A DNA stretch of 64,000 bases from Fodinibius sediminis (GTDB lineage Bacteria > Bacteroidota > Rhodothermia > Balneolales > Balneolaceae): positions 124,001-188,000 of the forward strand of contig NZ_FXTH01000007.1 of NCBI RefSeq assembly GCF_900182555.1, in the 5' to 3' direction. Below are positions 26,263-36,300 of the stretch, one piece after another. Positions within the stretch are counted from its first letter, which is position 1; each line of letters begins with the position of its first letter. Both the position numbers and the translations under genes were made by a program. Under the pieces are notes generated by a model. It saw only the letters and a list, made by a program, of their open reading frames with translations, was not told the DNA's origin and ran no database searches.

Positions 26263-27198
26263 TTAGGAAAGCTCCTTGCCAGCCTGAATCAATAGCTCCT
26301 TGGTGGCTTTGATACCTTCGGATTCACTGAGTTCGCTTCCTTCATATTCAATGCCAATATGACCGGTATAGCCGGCATCCTTCACGATTTGAAGCATTTT
26401 CTCATAGTCGGTATTTGTTTCATGGCCCTCTGCGTTAAAAGCGTGACTTTTAGCACTGACGCCTTTGGCATACGGCATCATCTGTTTAACACCTTTGTAT
26501 CGGTCGTACTCATTGACACACTCTCCGTCTTTGTGCTCAATACAGAAGTTTCCAAAATCAGGCAGCGTCCCACAGTTATCCATGCCTACTTCTTCCATGA
26601 CACCGGCAATCCAGTCTCCATCTGAAGAATAGCCGCCGTGATTTTCAACAATAATGTTGATATCGTAATCCTTGGCAAAGCTGGCCAGGCTTCCCAAGCC
26701 GTCCACAGCCGCTTTTCTCTGGTCTTCCCGGGAACCACCGCCCCTTGCATTCACGCGAATGGAATGACAGCCCAGGTATTGTGCAGCTTCTACCCATTTG
26801 TAATGATTTTCTACCGACTGCTGGCGTTCCTTGTCATCCGTTGCCGCAAGAGCACCCTCGCCGTCAATCATGATAAGCACTTGGTCAACTCCCAGGTCGC
26901 TGCAGCGTGAATTCATCTCATCCAGATAATCGGTGTCCTCTGCTTTATCCTTGAAGAACTGGTTGACATATTCTACGGCTGTAATACCAAACTCATTTTT
27001 GGCTGTCGCCGGAAAGTCAAGGTGTTCAAGGTCTCCATCAAAGAGGGTTCGGTGCAAACTCCACTGTGCCAGTGAAATGTCGAAAAAAAGGTCTTCCCCC
27101 CCTGCATTGGCTTTTGAATTACACGCCGTAATCAAACCGGGCATAGCAGCAGATGCTACGGCAAATCCACCCAGTTGTAAAAAATGCTTTCTGTCCAT
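26263..27198 (-). CDS. Exported TIM-barrel sugar isomerase/epimerase (xylose isomerase-like)
   Basis: A 311-residue xylose-isomerase-like TIM-barrel protein of the sugar phosphate isomerase/epimerase (AP endonuclease 2) type. The four metal ligands are visible: E185 (VENHGG), D214 (LPDFGN), H252 (AKSHAF) and E284 (GIEYEG). The N-terminus (MDRKHFLQLGGFAVASAAMPGLITAC) is an export signal with a possible lipid cysteine at 26, so it works outside the cytoplasm, probably on an unphosphorylated sugar. AGGA lies 7 nt before the ATG. It is divergent from the MFS gene. Exported proteins of this kind often accompany GMC oxidoreductases and DUF1080 proteins in Bacteroidota, and some relatives act on 3-keto sugars; the activity here is unknown. 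Confidence 0.87.
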   Translation of the reverse strand: MDRKHFLQLGGFAVASAAMPGLITACNSKANAGGEDLFFDISLAQWSLHRTLFDGDLEHLDFPATAKNEFGITAVEYVNQFFKDKAEDTDYLDEMNSRCSDLGVDQVLIMIDGEGALAATDDKERQQSVENHYKWVEAAQYLGCHSIRVNARGGGSREDQRKAAVDGLGSLASFAKDYDINIIVENHGGYSSDGDWIAGVMEEVGMDNCGTLPDFGNFCIEHKDGECVNEYDRYKGVKQMMPYAKGVSAKSHAFNAEGHETNTDYEKMLQIVKDAGYTGHIGIEYEGSELSESEGIKATKELLIQAGKELS

Positions 27199-27476
27199 AA
27201 TAATCCTGTTAAGATTTTTTTGCCCATCATCAGATCGTAAGCTGATAACCCATCAACTTTCTGAATTCCAACAATATGAGCTACTTATAATTAATGAAAT
27301 TGAATTCGCTATAATGTAACAAAATATTTAGGTGATGCAATTTACTCCTTGGCATTTTTTTGTAATATTAGTGCAAAATATTTTTACAGTAACTGTGATG
27401 AAAATTTCACATACTTAGCAGTATCATATTTTGATTGTACTCAATAGTAATCGGACTAAAATTTAAGGATTGTTTA
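27199..27476. promoter_or_regulatory. AT-rich divergent promoter region
   Basis: A 278-nt AT-rich gap between the divergent epimerase (-) and MFS (+) starts; promoters for both must lie here. The only clear signals are AGGA 7 nt before the epimerase start and AAGGA at 27465-27469 before the MFS start. Confidence 0.6.
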
Positions 27477-28730
27477 ATGAATAGATTATTACAAGCGAAG
27501 CTTAGCCTCATGATGTTTCTCGAGTTTTTCATCTGGGGGGCGTGGTATTCCACCGTTGCCGTGTATATGACGGCCAATGGCATGGAGAGTCTCACTCACT
27601 GGCCTTTTACTGTAAACCCTATTGCGGCTATCGCTGCCCCCTTCTTTGTAGGGCTGATTGCAGACCGCTACTTTGCTACGGAAAAAGTGCTTGGCGTGCT
27701 TCATATTCTCGGTGCCCTCTTTATGTTTCTGACTCCGATGGCCGTTAACAGTCCGCTGCTGTTTATTCTCCTGCTTCTTGCCTACAACCTGTGCTATATG
27801 CCAACCATGAGCCTGGCCAATACCCTTTCCTTCCATCACATTGATGACCAGGAAAAAGATTTCCCCATCATTCGGGTATTCGGAACCATCGGCTGGATTG
27901 TCGCTGGACTCATCATCAGCTTTGTTCTGGGCATTTTTGTGGCGGATAATCTGAAACCCGAACAAACCGCCCTGCCCCTCTATCTCACATCAGCTGCCAG
28001 CCTGCTGCTGGGCATCTACAGCTTCACCCTTCCGCATACTCCCCCGCCGGCAGCCGGTGAAAAAATATCTGTTCGCAGCATTGTCGGTATTGATGCACTC
28101 AAGCAGCTGGGGAGCAGGTCATTTTACGTATTTTTGTTCAGCTCTTTTCTAATCTGTATTCCCCTGGCTGCTTATTATAATTTCACCCAGATCTTCCTGG
28201 GTAATGCAGGCTTTGACAATATAGCTGCCACCCTAACCATCGGCCAGATGTCTGAAGCGCTGTTCATGGTCCTTATCCCGGCTATGTTTATCCGCCTGGG
28301 GGTTAAGTGGATGCTGGCAGCAGGCATGTTTGCCTGGGTTCTCCGCTATGCTCTTTTTGCCCTGGGCGCCACTGAGCCTACCGTATGGATGATCATCACG
28401 GGTATTGCCCTGCATGGCATATGCTACGATTTCTTCTTCGTAACGGGACAAATTTATGTAGACAAAAAATCAACCCCTGCCATTCGCGGACAGGCACAAG
28501 GGTTGATTATTCTCATTACGTACGGCGTAGGGATGCTTATTGGTGCACAGGTGGCGGGACAAGTTTACAACAGCTTTCTGGGTACCGCTTCATCCCTGAC
28601 CCTGAGCCAATGGTATGATTTCTGGTGGATACCCGCAATTTTTGCCATTGCCGTACTGATCTTCTTTATCATCTTTTTCAATGACCAGGTGTTGGATGAA
28701 GATGCAACAGCTGAAGATATAGCCGTCTAG
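27477..28730 (+). CDS. MFS transporter, nucleoside permease (NupG)-like
   Basis: A 417-residue inner-membrane transporter with 12 predicted helices, beginning MNRLLQAKLSLMMFLEFFIWGAWYSTVAVYM, the conserved start of the NupG/XapB-like MFS branch. The start at 27477 has AAGGA at 7 nt spacing; a frame-open ATG 42 nt upstream is not supported. In Bacteroidota this branch often sits with sugar isomerases, DUF1080 proteins and oxidoreductases and may carry sugars or sugar derivatives rather than nucleosides. Here it is divergent from the exported epimerase and followed by an intrinsic terminator, so it is a single-gene unit. The product of periplasmic oxidation or epimerisation is a reasonable substrate guess. 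Confidence 0.88.
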   Translation: MNRLLQAKLSLMMFLEFFIWGAWYSTVAVYMTANGMESLTHWPFTVNPIAAIAAPFFVGLIADRYFATEKVLGVLHILGALFMFLTPMAVNSPLLFILLLLAYNLCYMPTMSLANTLSFHHIDDQEKDFPIIRVFGTIGWIVAGLIISFVLGIFVADNLKPEQTALPLYLTSAASLLLGIYSFTLPHTPPPAAGEKISVRSIVGIDALKQLGSRSFYVFLFSSFLICIPLAAYYNFTQIFLGNAGFDNIAATLTIGQMSEALFMVLIPAMFIRLGVKWMLAAGMFAWVLRYALFALGATEPTVWMIITGIALHGICYDFFFVTGQIYVDKKSTPAIRGQAQGLIILITYGVGMLIGAQVAGQVYNSFLGTASSLTLSQWYDFWWIPAIFAIAVLIFFIIFFNDQVLDEDATAEDIAV

Positions 28731-28750
28731 GATATTCCTCACCAGTTATC

Positions 28751-28788
28751 AAGCCGGTCATGCCATTTCGCGTGACCGGCTTTTCTTT
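28751..28788 (+). terminator. Intrinsic terminator of the MFS gene
   Basis: Perfect 10-bp stem AAGCCGGTCA/TGACCGGCTT (28751-28760 and 28773-28782), loop of about 12 nt that can pair further, then TTTTCTTTT. It lies 20 nt after the MFS stop. An ATG inside it (28760) is therefore an unlikely start for the next gene. Confidence 0.9.
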
Positions 28789-28906
28789 TGGACCAGGAAA
28801 CTCCTTACCATCATTATGGACAGGAACGATAAAAAACTTGCTTCAAAATGCTTTTTTTCCTATCAATACTCATTTGACAACGATTTCAATCAATAGATCA
28901 TTTCTA

Positions 28907-31900
28907 ATGGCTTTTCGCTTACAGAATTACCCGGGCGCCCACAACAGATATACGTTACTGAAAACGATCTTTTTCTTTTCCCTATTACTTGTCACTGCAA
29001 GCTGCAGCAGCCCGCCGGAACCTGAAATTATCTCGCTGTCCGACCAGGAAGCTGCTGAAGACGCCCAAGCCATTCGCAGCAAGGTATCGGTTAAACTTGC
29101 GGATGACCTTGAACTGCACCTGTGGGCTTCAGAGAAGCTGCTGGCTGATCCCATAGGGCTGGACATTACGGACAAGGGGGAGGCTTATGTCACGGTCACC
29201 AACCGCAGGGGAAGCTCGAAGCTGGGGATACGGGCTCACCCGGAGTGGATGCTTGAGTCGTTGAGCTGGACCCGCGTGGAAGACCGTTCTGCCTTTTTGA
29301 CCCGCGAACTCGCTCCGGAAAACAGTTCTCAGAATACCTGGCTCGAAGATGTTAACGGCGACGGATCGCACGACTGGAAGGATTTATCGGTGGAGGAAGA
29401 AATTTTTAAAATTTCGGATCAAACCGGCGATGAAATTGCCGACCATTCCCAGCTCTATTACAGGGGCTTCAATGAGAAAGAAAGTGATGTGGCCGGTACC
29501 GTACTGGCCATCGACAATGATGTTTATATTGGCGTTGCACCCGACATGTGGCGCACCAGAGATACCAATAACGATGGAATAGCCGATACCAGGACCGCAA
29601 TAAGCAGCGGCTATGCCGTCCATATTGGATATCGGGGACACGGTATGTCGGGGCTCAAAATTGGTCCCGATGGAAAAATATACTGGAGTATTGGCGACGT
29701 GGGACTTAATGTCGAAGATACCGATGGAAAACGATGGTCCTATCCCAACCAGGGAGCTATATTGCGTTCAGACCCCGACGGCAGCAATTTTGAAGTCTTC
29801 GCCGCCGGACTGCGCAATCCCCACGAATTTGCTTTTGACAAGTACGGGAACCTGATCACCGTAGATCACGATGGAGATCACGCCGGCGAAGAAGAGCGCG
29901 TGGTTTATGCCATCAACGGTTCCGACAGCGGATGGCGAATCAACTGGCAGTTTGGAAAATACTCGGATCCGAAGAATAATGGATATAATGTCTGGATGGA
30001 TGAGAATTATTTCAAACCCCGTTTTGAGAACCAGGCAGCCCATATACTGCCCCCTCTTGACAATTACATAAACGGGGCTTCCGGCATGACCTATAACCCT
30101 GGAACGGCACTTAATGAAAAATGGCGGGATCACTTTTTTGTATCCTACTTTGTCGGGGCGGCAGCAGGATCTGCGATCAATGCTTTTGATTTAAAACCCA
30201 AGGGGGCCTCCTTCGAACTGCGTACCGACCAGCCGGTGATGGAGGGCATTCTGCCTACCGGAATCGATTTTGGTCCGGATGGAGCACTCTACTTTGCCGA
30301 CTGGGTCACCGGATGGAATACAAACGATCAGGGACGCATTTGGAAACTGGACACCTCCCCTGAAACGCATTCTGAGATCCGTATAGAAACCAAAAAACTA
30401 TTAGCTGAAGATCTTGGCTCACTTTCAAAACGACAGCTCTCCGACCTGCTCTTCCACCAGGATATGCGTGTTCGTCAAAAAGCCCAGTTTGAACTGGTAA
30501 AGCGCTCCTCTAAAAAGGAACTGCTTTCGGCCATTCAGCAGAAAGAGTATCAGCTTGCCCGACTGCACGGCATCTGGGGCGTGGGACAGTTGGCCCGCAA
30601 AGACATCGAAGAGGCCGACCCCCTGATTCCCTACCTTTCGGACAAGGACCCTGAAATAAGAGCCCAGGCTGCTAAAACCCTGGGAGATGTCCGCTACAAG
30701 CCGGCTGCTGATGCCCTGATTCCACTGCTCAAAGATGAATCACTGAGAGTTCGTTTTTTTGCAGCCCAGGCTCTGGGCAGAATACAGTACCAGCCGGCTG
30801 TGCAACCCATCATTGCCATGCTGGAAGCAAACAATGATGAAGATGTATATTTGCGGCACGGAGGAGCTATTGCCCTGGAACGCATCGGGGATGTTGAGGC
30901 TTTGGCCGGCCTGGCGGATCATCCCTCTGAAGCGGTCCGCATTGCGGCTGTTGTTGCCCTGAAACGGCTGGAAGACCCGGCCGTAGCACGTTTTCTGAAC
31001 GACGAAAGTGAATTTATAGTAACCAATACTGCACGTGCCATAAACGACGATGCCTTTATTGACGAAGCCCTCCCCGACCTGGCACAAATGCTTGACCGGC
31101 AGACGCTCACAAATACCCCGCTCCTGCGAAGGGCTATCAATGCCAGTTTGTACAGCGGTACGGCTGCAGATGCCAAGCGGCTTGCCTCTTTTGCAGCGCG
31201 CGAGGGAGTTCCTGATTCGCTGCGGACTGAAGCTATTGCAACCCTTTCGGTTTGGCCCGATCCGTCGACTCTGGACCGGGTTACCGGACGATATCGAGGT
31301 GAGATCTCAAATAAGAAGGCAGATGCTGTCAACGCCATAAGCTCCATCGTCCAACCGCTGCTCTCAGGAGATAATGCCCCGGTCCAGATTGCCCTGGCCA
31401 AAGCAATTGAGGCCCTGGGGCTTACACAGATGACCTCCGACCTGCATGCCTTAATGCAGGAATCATCCTCGCCAGAGGTAAAAATTGCGGTGCTCAATAC
31501 CCTTCACAGCCTTGAGGACGAGAGGATGGATGATGCTATCGCAACCGCCTTAAAAACGAATGATCAACAACTGCGGATGGTGGCCCTCGAATTCATTCCA
31601 GCACTGGACATTCCAGACCGGCAGAAAGTTGAACTCCTGTCCTCAGTATTGAATAATGGCTCCATCTCCGAACAGCAAAGCGCGATAATGGCGCTGGGCT
31701 CCATGGAATCTCCGGAGGCTGTCAGGGTACTTAAGGATCAATTTTCCAAACTGATAAATGGAACCCTGCCCAGGGGTATTCAACTGGAACTTGTGCAGGC
31801 GGCCGACAGTGCTGATGCCAAACCATTGGATGAAATGCTAAAACAGTACAATAGTGCCAGAGAAGAAGACAATATCGTGGCAAAGTACCAGGAAACACTG

Positions 31901-32368
31901 TACGGCGGAAATGCCGAACGTGGATCGCGAATTTTTTACAACAACAGTTCCGCCCAGTGTATCCGCTGTCATTCCGTGGGTGAAGAGGGAGGAAATGCGG
32001 GACCAGACCTGTCAACTATTGGAAACACACTCAGCCGCGAACAACTGCTGGAATCAATGCTGGCCCCTGATAAACGCATAGCGCCCGGCTTCGGATCTGT
32101 CACCATAACTACCCGGACGGGAGAGAACCTACAAGGTATGCTGGTGGAAGAGACCGCAGTCTTTTTAAAAATTCAAACTTCTGACGGAACCATAAGACAA
32201 GTACCAAAAGAGGAAATTGCCAAACAGGAGAATTCCCCTTCCGGGATGTATTCCATGGAGGGCATTTTAACCAAGCGGCAGCTTCGTGATTTGATTGAAT
32301 TTTTAAGCCATCGTCCGCAGGACGCTCCAAGCGAGCAACAGGCCCCGAAGGCCCATCCCAACGATTAA
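28907..32368 (+). CDS. Lipoprotein with beta-propeller dehydrogenase-like, HEAT-repeat and cytochrome c domains
   Basis: A 1153-residue protein starting at 28907; the open frame extends back to 28760, but that stretch overlaps the MFS terminator. The signal (LLLVTASC) suggests a lipoprotein. An N-terminal six-bladed propeller (about 50-490) has the features of the PVC-type membrane-bound dehydrogenase domain (DPIGLDITDKGEAYVTVTNR, GLRNPHEFAFDKYGN). Alpha-helical HEAT repeats follow (about 530-900; DPEIRAQAAKTLGDVRYKPAADAL). A C-terminal cytochrome c domain has CIRCH (C1018, C1021, H1022). The fusion couples oxidation of a sugar-like substrate to a heme on one chain. Whether the propeller binds PQQ is not clear. 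It is probably co-transcribed with the DUF1080 gene 17 nt downstream. Confidence 0.85.
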   Translation: MAFRLQNYPGAHNRYTLLKTIFFFSLLLVTASCSSPPEPEIISLSDQEAAEDAQAIRSKVSVKLADDLELHLWASEKLLADPIGLDITDKGEAYVTVTNRRGSSKLGIRAHPEWMLESLSWTRVEDRSAFLTRELAPENSSQNTWLEDVNGDGSHDWKDLSVEEEIFKISDQTGDEIADHSQLYYRGFNEKESDVAGTVLAIDNDVYIGVAPDMWRTRDTNNDGIADTRTAISSGYAVHIGYRGHGMSGLKIGPDGKIYWSIGDVGLNVEDTDGKRWSYPNQGAILRSDPDGSNFEVFAAGLRNPHEFAFDKYGNLITVDHDGDHAGEEERVVYAINGSDSGWRINWQFGKYSDPKNNGYNVWMDENYFKPRFENQAAHILPPLDNYINGASGMTYNPGTALNEKWRDHFFVSYFVGAAAGSAINAFDLKPKGASFELRTDQPVMEGILPTGIDFGPDGALYFADWVTGWNTNDQGRIWKLDTSPETHSEIRIETKKLLAEDLGSLSKRQLSDLLFHQDMRVRQKAQFELVKRSSKKELLSAIQQKEYQLARLHGIWGVGQLARKDIEEADPLIPYLSDKDPEIRAQAAKTLGDVRYKPAADALIPLLKDESLRVRFFAAQALGRIQYQPAVQPIIAMLEANNDEDVYLRHGGAIALERIGDVEALAGLADHPSEAVRIAAVVALKRLEDPAVARFLNDESEFIVTNTARAINDDAFIDEALPDLAQMLDRQTLTNTPLLRRAINASLYSGTAADAKRLASFAAREGVPDSLRTEAIATLSVWPDPSTLDRVTGRYRGEISNKKADAVNAISSIVQPLLSGDNAPVQIALAKAIEALGLTQMTSDLHALMQESSSPEVKIAVLNTLHSLEDERMDDAIATALKTNDQQLRMVALEFIPALDIPDRQKVELLSSVLNNGSISEQQSAIMALGSMESPEAVRVLKDQFSKLINGTLPRGIQLELVQAADSADAKPLDEMLKQYNSAREEDNIVAKYQETLYGGNAERGSRIFYNNSSAQCIRCHSVGEEGGNAGPDLSTIGNTLSREQLLESMLAPDKRIAPGFGSVTITTRTGENLQGMLVEETAVFLKIQTSDGTIRQVPKEEIAKQENSPSGMYSMEGILTKRQLRDLIEFLSHRPQDAPSEQQAPKAHPND

Positions 32369-32385
32369 TTCAAACCATTCCGTTT

Positions 32386-33210
32386 ATGCATACCTTAAAG
32401 AATTTCAAAAAAAAGACAAGCCTCTTGTTGGTCGGTCTCATGCTGGTACCCATGATGGGGTTCGAAGTTCACTCAGCCGAGAAAAAATCATCCAGCCCGT
32501 ACGGACCGTGGATCTCGATCTTTAATGGCCGGAACCTGGAGGGCTGGACTCCCAAATTTTCCGGTCATGAGCTGGGAGTAAATTATAAGAATACCTTCCG
32601 GGTAGAAGATGGACTGCTCAAAGTTTCTTATGAAAACTACGAACAGTTCAACGGAAAGTTTGGCCACCTGTTCTACAAACAGCCGTATTCCAAATACAAA
32701 ATACGGCTTGAATATCGATTCGTTGGCAAACAGGTTCCCGGAGCCCCCGACTGGGCCTATCGTAACAGCGGAATTAAATTTCACTGTCAGCCGCCCGAAT
32801 CCATGGGACAAGACCAAGACTCTCCGGTTTCAATTGAAGTACAACTGCTGGGCGGCGATGGGAAAAATGAACGTCCCACCGCAAACATATGCTCCATGGG
32901 CACCCATATTGTGATGAATGGCGAGCTCATTACTCAGCACTGTACCGAATCAAATTCCAGAACCTACCATGGCAGCCAATGGGTTGAGGTGGAAGCTGAA
33001 ATCCATGGTGCAGACATCATCAAGCATTATGTAAACGGAGAAGACGTCCTCACCTATTCCGAACCCCAGTACGACATGAGTGATCCAAATGCCAAAAAGC
33101 TTGTTACAGATCCTGATAATCTCCTGATTGAGGATGGATATATTGCCCTTCAAGCCGAAAGTCATCCTGTTCACTTCCGCAATATTGAAATACTGCCTCT
33201 CGAACAATAA
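32386..33210 (+). CDS. DUF1080 protein, 3-keto-disaccharide hydrolase family (second copy)
   Basis: A 274-residue secreted protein with a signal peptide (about 1-30) and a DUF1080 domain: WISIFNGRNLEGWTPKFSG near the start, YRNSGIKFHCQ, SIEVQLLGGDG, and the closing GYIALQAESHPVHFRNIEILPL. It is longer than the copy at 15791-16516 and differs from it in detail (LLGGDG for ILDNE), so it belongs to another DUF1080 subgroup. Its gene follows the propeller/HEAT/cytochrome gene by 17 nt, which suggests that oxidation and cleavage are coupled in the periplasm. It ends convergent to the FG-GAP gene. Confidence 0.88.
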   Translation: MHTLKNFKKKTSLLLVGLMLVPMMGFEVHSAEKKSSSPYGPWISIFNGRNLEGWTPKFSGHELGVNYKNTFRVEDGLLKVSYENYEQFNGKFGHLFYKQPYSKYKIRLEYRFVGKQVPGAPDWAYRNSGIKFHCQPPESMGQDQDSPVSIEVQLLGGDGKNERPTANICSMGTHIVMNGELITQHCTESNSRTYHGSQWVEVEAEIHGADIIKHYVNGEDVLTYSEPQYDMSDPNAKKLVTDPDNLLIEDGYIALQAESHPVHFRNIEILPLEQ

Positions 33211-33311
33211 TAAACGGAGATTCCCCTGGAAGACGGCAAAAGCATAAATATATATAATTAGTGCCCGGCAGAACCAGGCGCCTCCACTGGAAAAGAACGT
33301 GCCGGACAGGG

Positions 33312-36300
33312 TCAGTGTTCCCGGGTCTCCAGGATAAAGAATTTTGGAGCATCGTTGTTGCGAGCAACAACGAACAGGGTACGTCCATCGGCCAGGGCAA
33401 GTGTCTCTATCGCCCTCACCTCTCCTTCCACTAAGAAACCGCTCCTTTCCGGTTCCAGACGCTTCATTTTTTTACCTTTCTTGCTGCTCAGGCTCAAAAC
33501 GGTACCGTAACTGGCAGCATAATTACCTATCTCGGGCTTTACCCCGTACTGGTTCCCCCCCATGATGACCTCCTTGGTATCGTCACTGTTGATATCTGCA
33601 GCAGTAATTCCGTAAACGATTGACTTCTGGGCATCAAAGGGCAGTAACTCTACCCGAAATTTTTCATTGCTTCCTGTGTTCCAGGCTATTACGCTGCCCA
33701 GCATGTACGCCTGCCCTTGGTAAGCACTGGCCAGCTGATCACGGCTAAAAATCTCATCCACTGTTTTTCCGGCAAATGATTGGTACGTCGGAAACTTTTT
33801 TTTCAAACCGGGGATCTCCTCGATGAGATCGTGCCTGAGGGCCATGGGATACCGGTCTCCCTCTTTATAGGTCGAAATAATCTGCTGGATGGTTCCATTC
33901 TGGTTAAAATCCCCGGTCCACATTTCAACCGGGGCATCTTTGGTGGCCTTGAAGCGTGAATTGAGGCCATAGTTGCCCACGATCAGGTCTGCATGACCGT
34001 TACCATCCAGATCATCAATATGAACAGACCGCCACCAACCGTGCGTTGAATCAAGACCCGTATTGGCAATACGCTGTTCCAACCTTCCCGCATTGTTCTT
34101 AAAATAGGTCACGGGCATCCACTCTCCCACTACCACCAACTCAGGATAGCCGTCCCCGTTCATATCCTGCCAGGCGGCATCGGTTATCATGCCTATATCG
34201 ATGAGATCCGGACTTATTTTTTGGGTTACATCTTCGAACGTTCCATCGCCTCCATTTTCAAGCAAGTATCCCCGGTCCGGATATCCAACCGAAAACGGCC
34301 GGAGACGTGCCCCGACAAAAAGGTCGGTGTCTCCGTCCTGGTCAAAATCGGCTGCTTCCACCGTACCGGTTGTTTCATAGTTCCAGCTCGGTAATGCCTG
34401 GTCCGACTTCTCATAATCAAGCGATCCCCGGTTCAAGTACAGACGATCTGCCAGGGCAGCACTGCTGGAAGAAAATTCATTGCTCCCGCTTGCTACATAC
34501 AAGTCCATTCTGCCATTGCCATTGGCATCAAAGAAGGTACAGTCAATATCCTCACTGGGAGCATCCTGGGTAAAGGATGCAGGAGTCATTTTTGTAAATT
34601 CATTCTGTTTATTCTGGATAAACAAACTGCCCGGCTGGTCCCGTGCTCCCCCCAGGTAAAAGTCCTCCAGGTCATCCCCATTTGCATCTCCCGTACAAAG
34701 GGCCGGGCCCTCTGCCGAACGCATATGAAACTGCAGGCGGTCTCTCTCAAAATCGATATACGCATTCTCTTGATGCTTCCAGTCGATGTCAAGCTTGTCA
34801 GTCGCATCGGACAGCAGACTTTTCCCACGGTCATTGTGCCTTAGGGGAGGAACCCGCTGACTTTCAGGGGCGTCTTTCTCACTCAGCCTGATTCGATTGT
34901 TGGTTTTAACATTTGTAAGTACTGTCTGTTTTCCCGAGGGCCAGCGTATAAGCAACGAATCCAGCTGCTTTGCTTTGCCCAATCCCAGGTGAAGGCGATG
35001 ATCCACGGTAGACTGAAACCCCCTTACCGGGAACTGTTCTACGGTCCAGGACCTGTTGTCTTTCCAGGCCGTTAGCCGGGCTCCAACCGCAAATGTGTTG
35101 GGAGGCGATCCCAGGAGATCAACCTGAAGCCACCGGTGAGCAGGACGCAGCTGATCCGCCCTGTTGCGATAGACAAAAGCCGGTCGGCCCACATTATTGA
35201 CGACCAAGTCAAGATCGCCGTCATTATCCAGATCGCCGTAGGCGGATCCACTTGAGAACGAAGGGGTAGCCAATCCCCAGCTGGACGAGGAATCCGCGAA
35301 CTGCATATTCCCCCTGTTGTGAAAGGCGAAATTTGATACTGGGCTCGAGGGGATCATATCAATCAGCTTTTTGAAATTCACATCATCTTCCTGAATTATT
35401 TCCCGTACCATGTCCTCGCGGGAAACCTCAGCCAGGTAGTCCAGGTTGGTCAGATCCTTGTATATTCCATTGGCCACAAAAATATCCTTACGCCCATCCA
35501 GATCAAAATCCGCAATATTTGCACCCCAGCTCCAATCGGTAGCTTCCACTCCGGCCCATCTTCCCACCTCGCTGAAGGTTCCATTGCGGTTATTAAGCTG
35601 CAGGGTGTTTCGGGTAAACTGGTGATGAAAGCCATGTTCAACATGCTCGCGGTATCGCTGCCAGCTGTCGAAAGTCGTGTTCAACTTCAAACGGCTCTCT
35701 TCCTCTGGAAGCATATCCGTCACAAATATTTCAGGATATCGATCGCCGTTGAGATCAGCTATGTCTGCCCCCATCGAAGCCGCACTGGTACTGTTCATTT
35801 GATCTGTCAGTGACTCCCGGAAGGTACCATTACCATTATTGATATAAAGGTAATCACGTTCAAAAAAATCATTGGAGACATAGATATCCGGCCAGCCGTC
35901 CCCGTTTACATCGCCAACCGAAGCTCCGAGTGCAAAGCCTATTTCACTGCTTATGATTCCGGCCTCACTGCTCACATCCACAAATTTATCCCCCTTATTC
36001 TCAAACAACCGGTCTCCCCCCTCTTCATTGTTTATGGTCCGGTTGACCTGTGCCAGCTCAAAACTTCCTATGGCACGATAGGAGTTGTTGATAAGAAAGA
36101 GATCCAAATCACCATCCCCGTCGTAATCAAAAAAAGTACCGTGAATAGACAGTCCGGGATGATCAATTCCATACGCCCCGGCCTTCTCGGTGAATGTACT
36201 GTCCCCGTTGTTGATGTAGAGTTCATTTTTCCGGTCATCGCCCTCTACAATGCCGGCATTCGCCACATAAATGTCGAGCCAGCCGTCGCCATTGACATCG

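Noticed and set aside
28760-28906. Possible 49-residue N-terminal extension of the propeller/HEAT/cytochrome protein
   Set aside because: The ATG at 28760 lies inside the MFS terminator stem, and a good lipoprotein signal begins only after the ATG at 28907.
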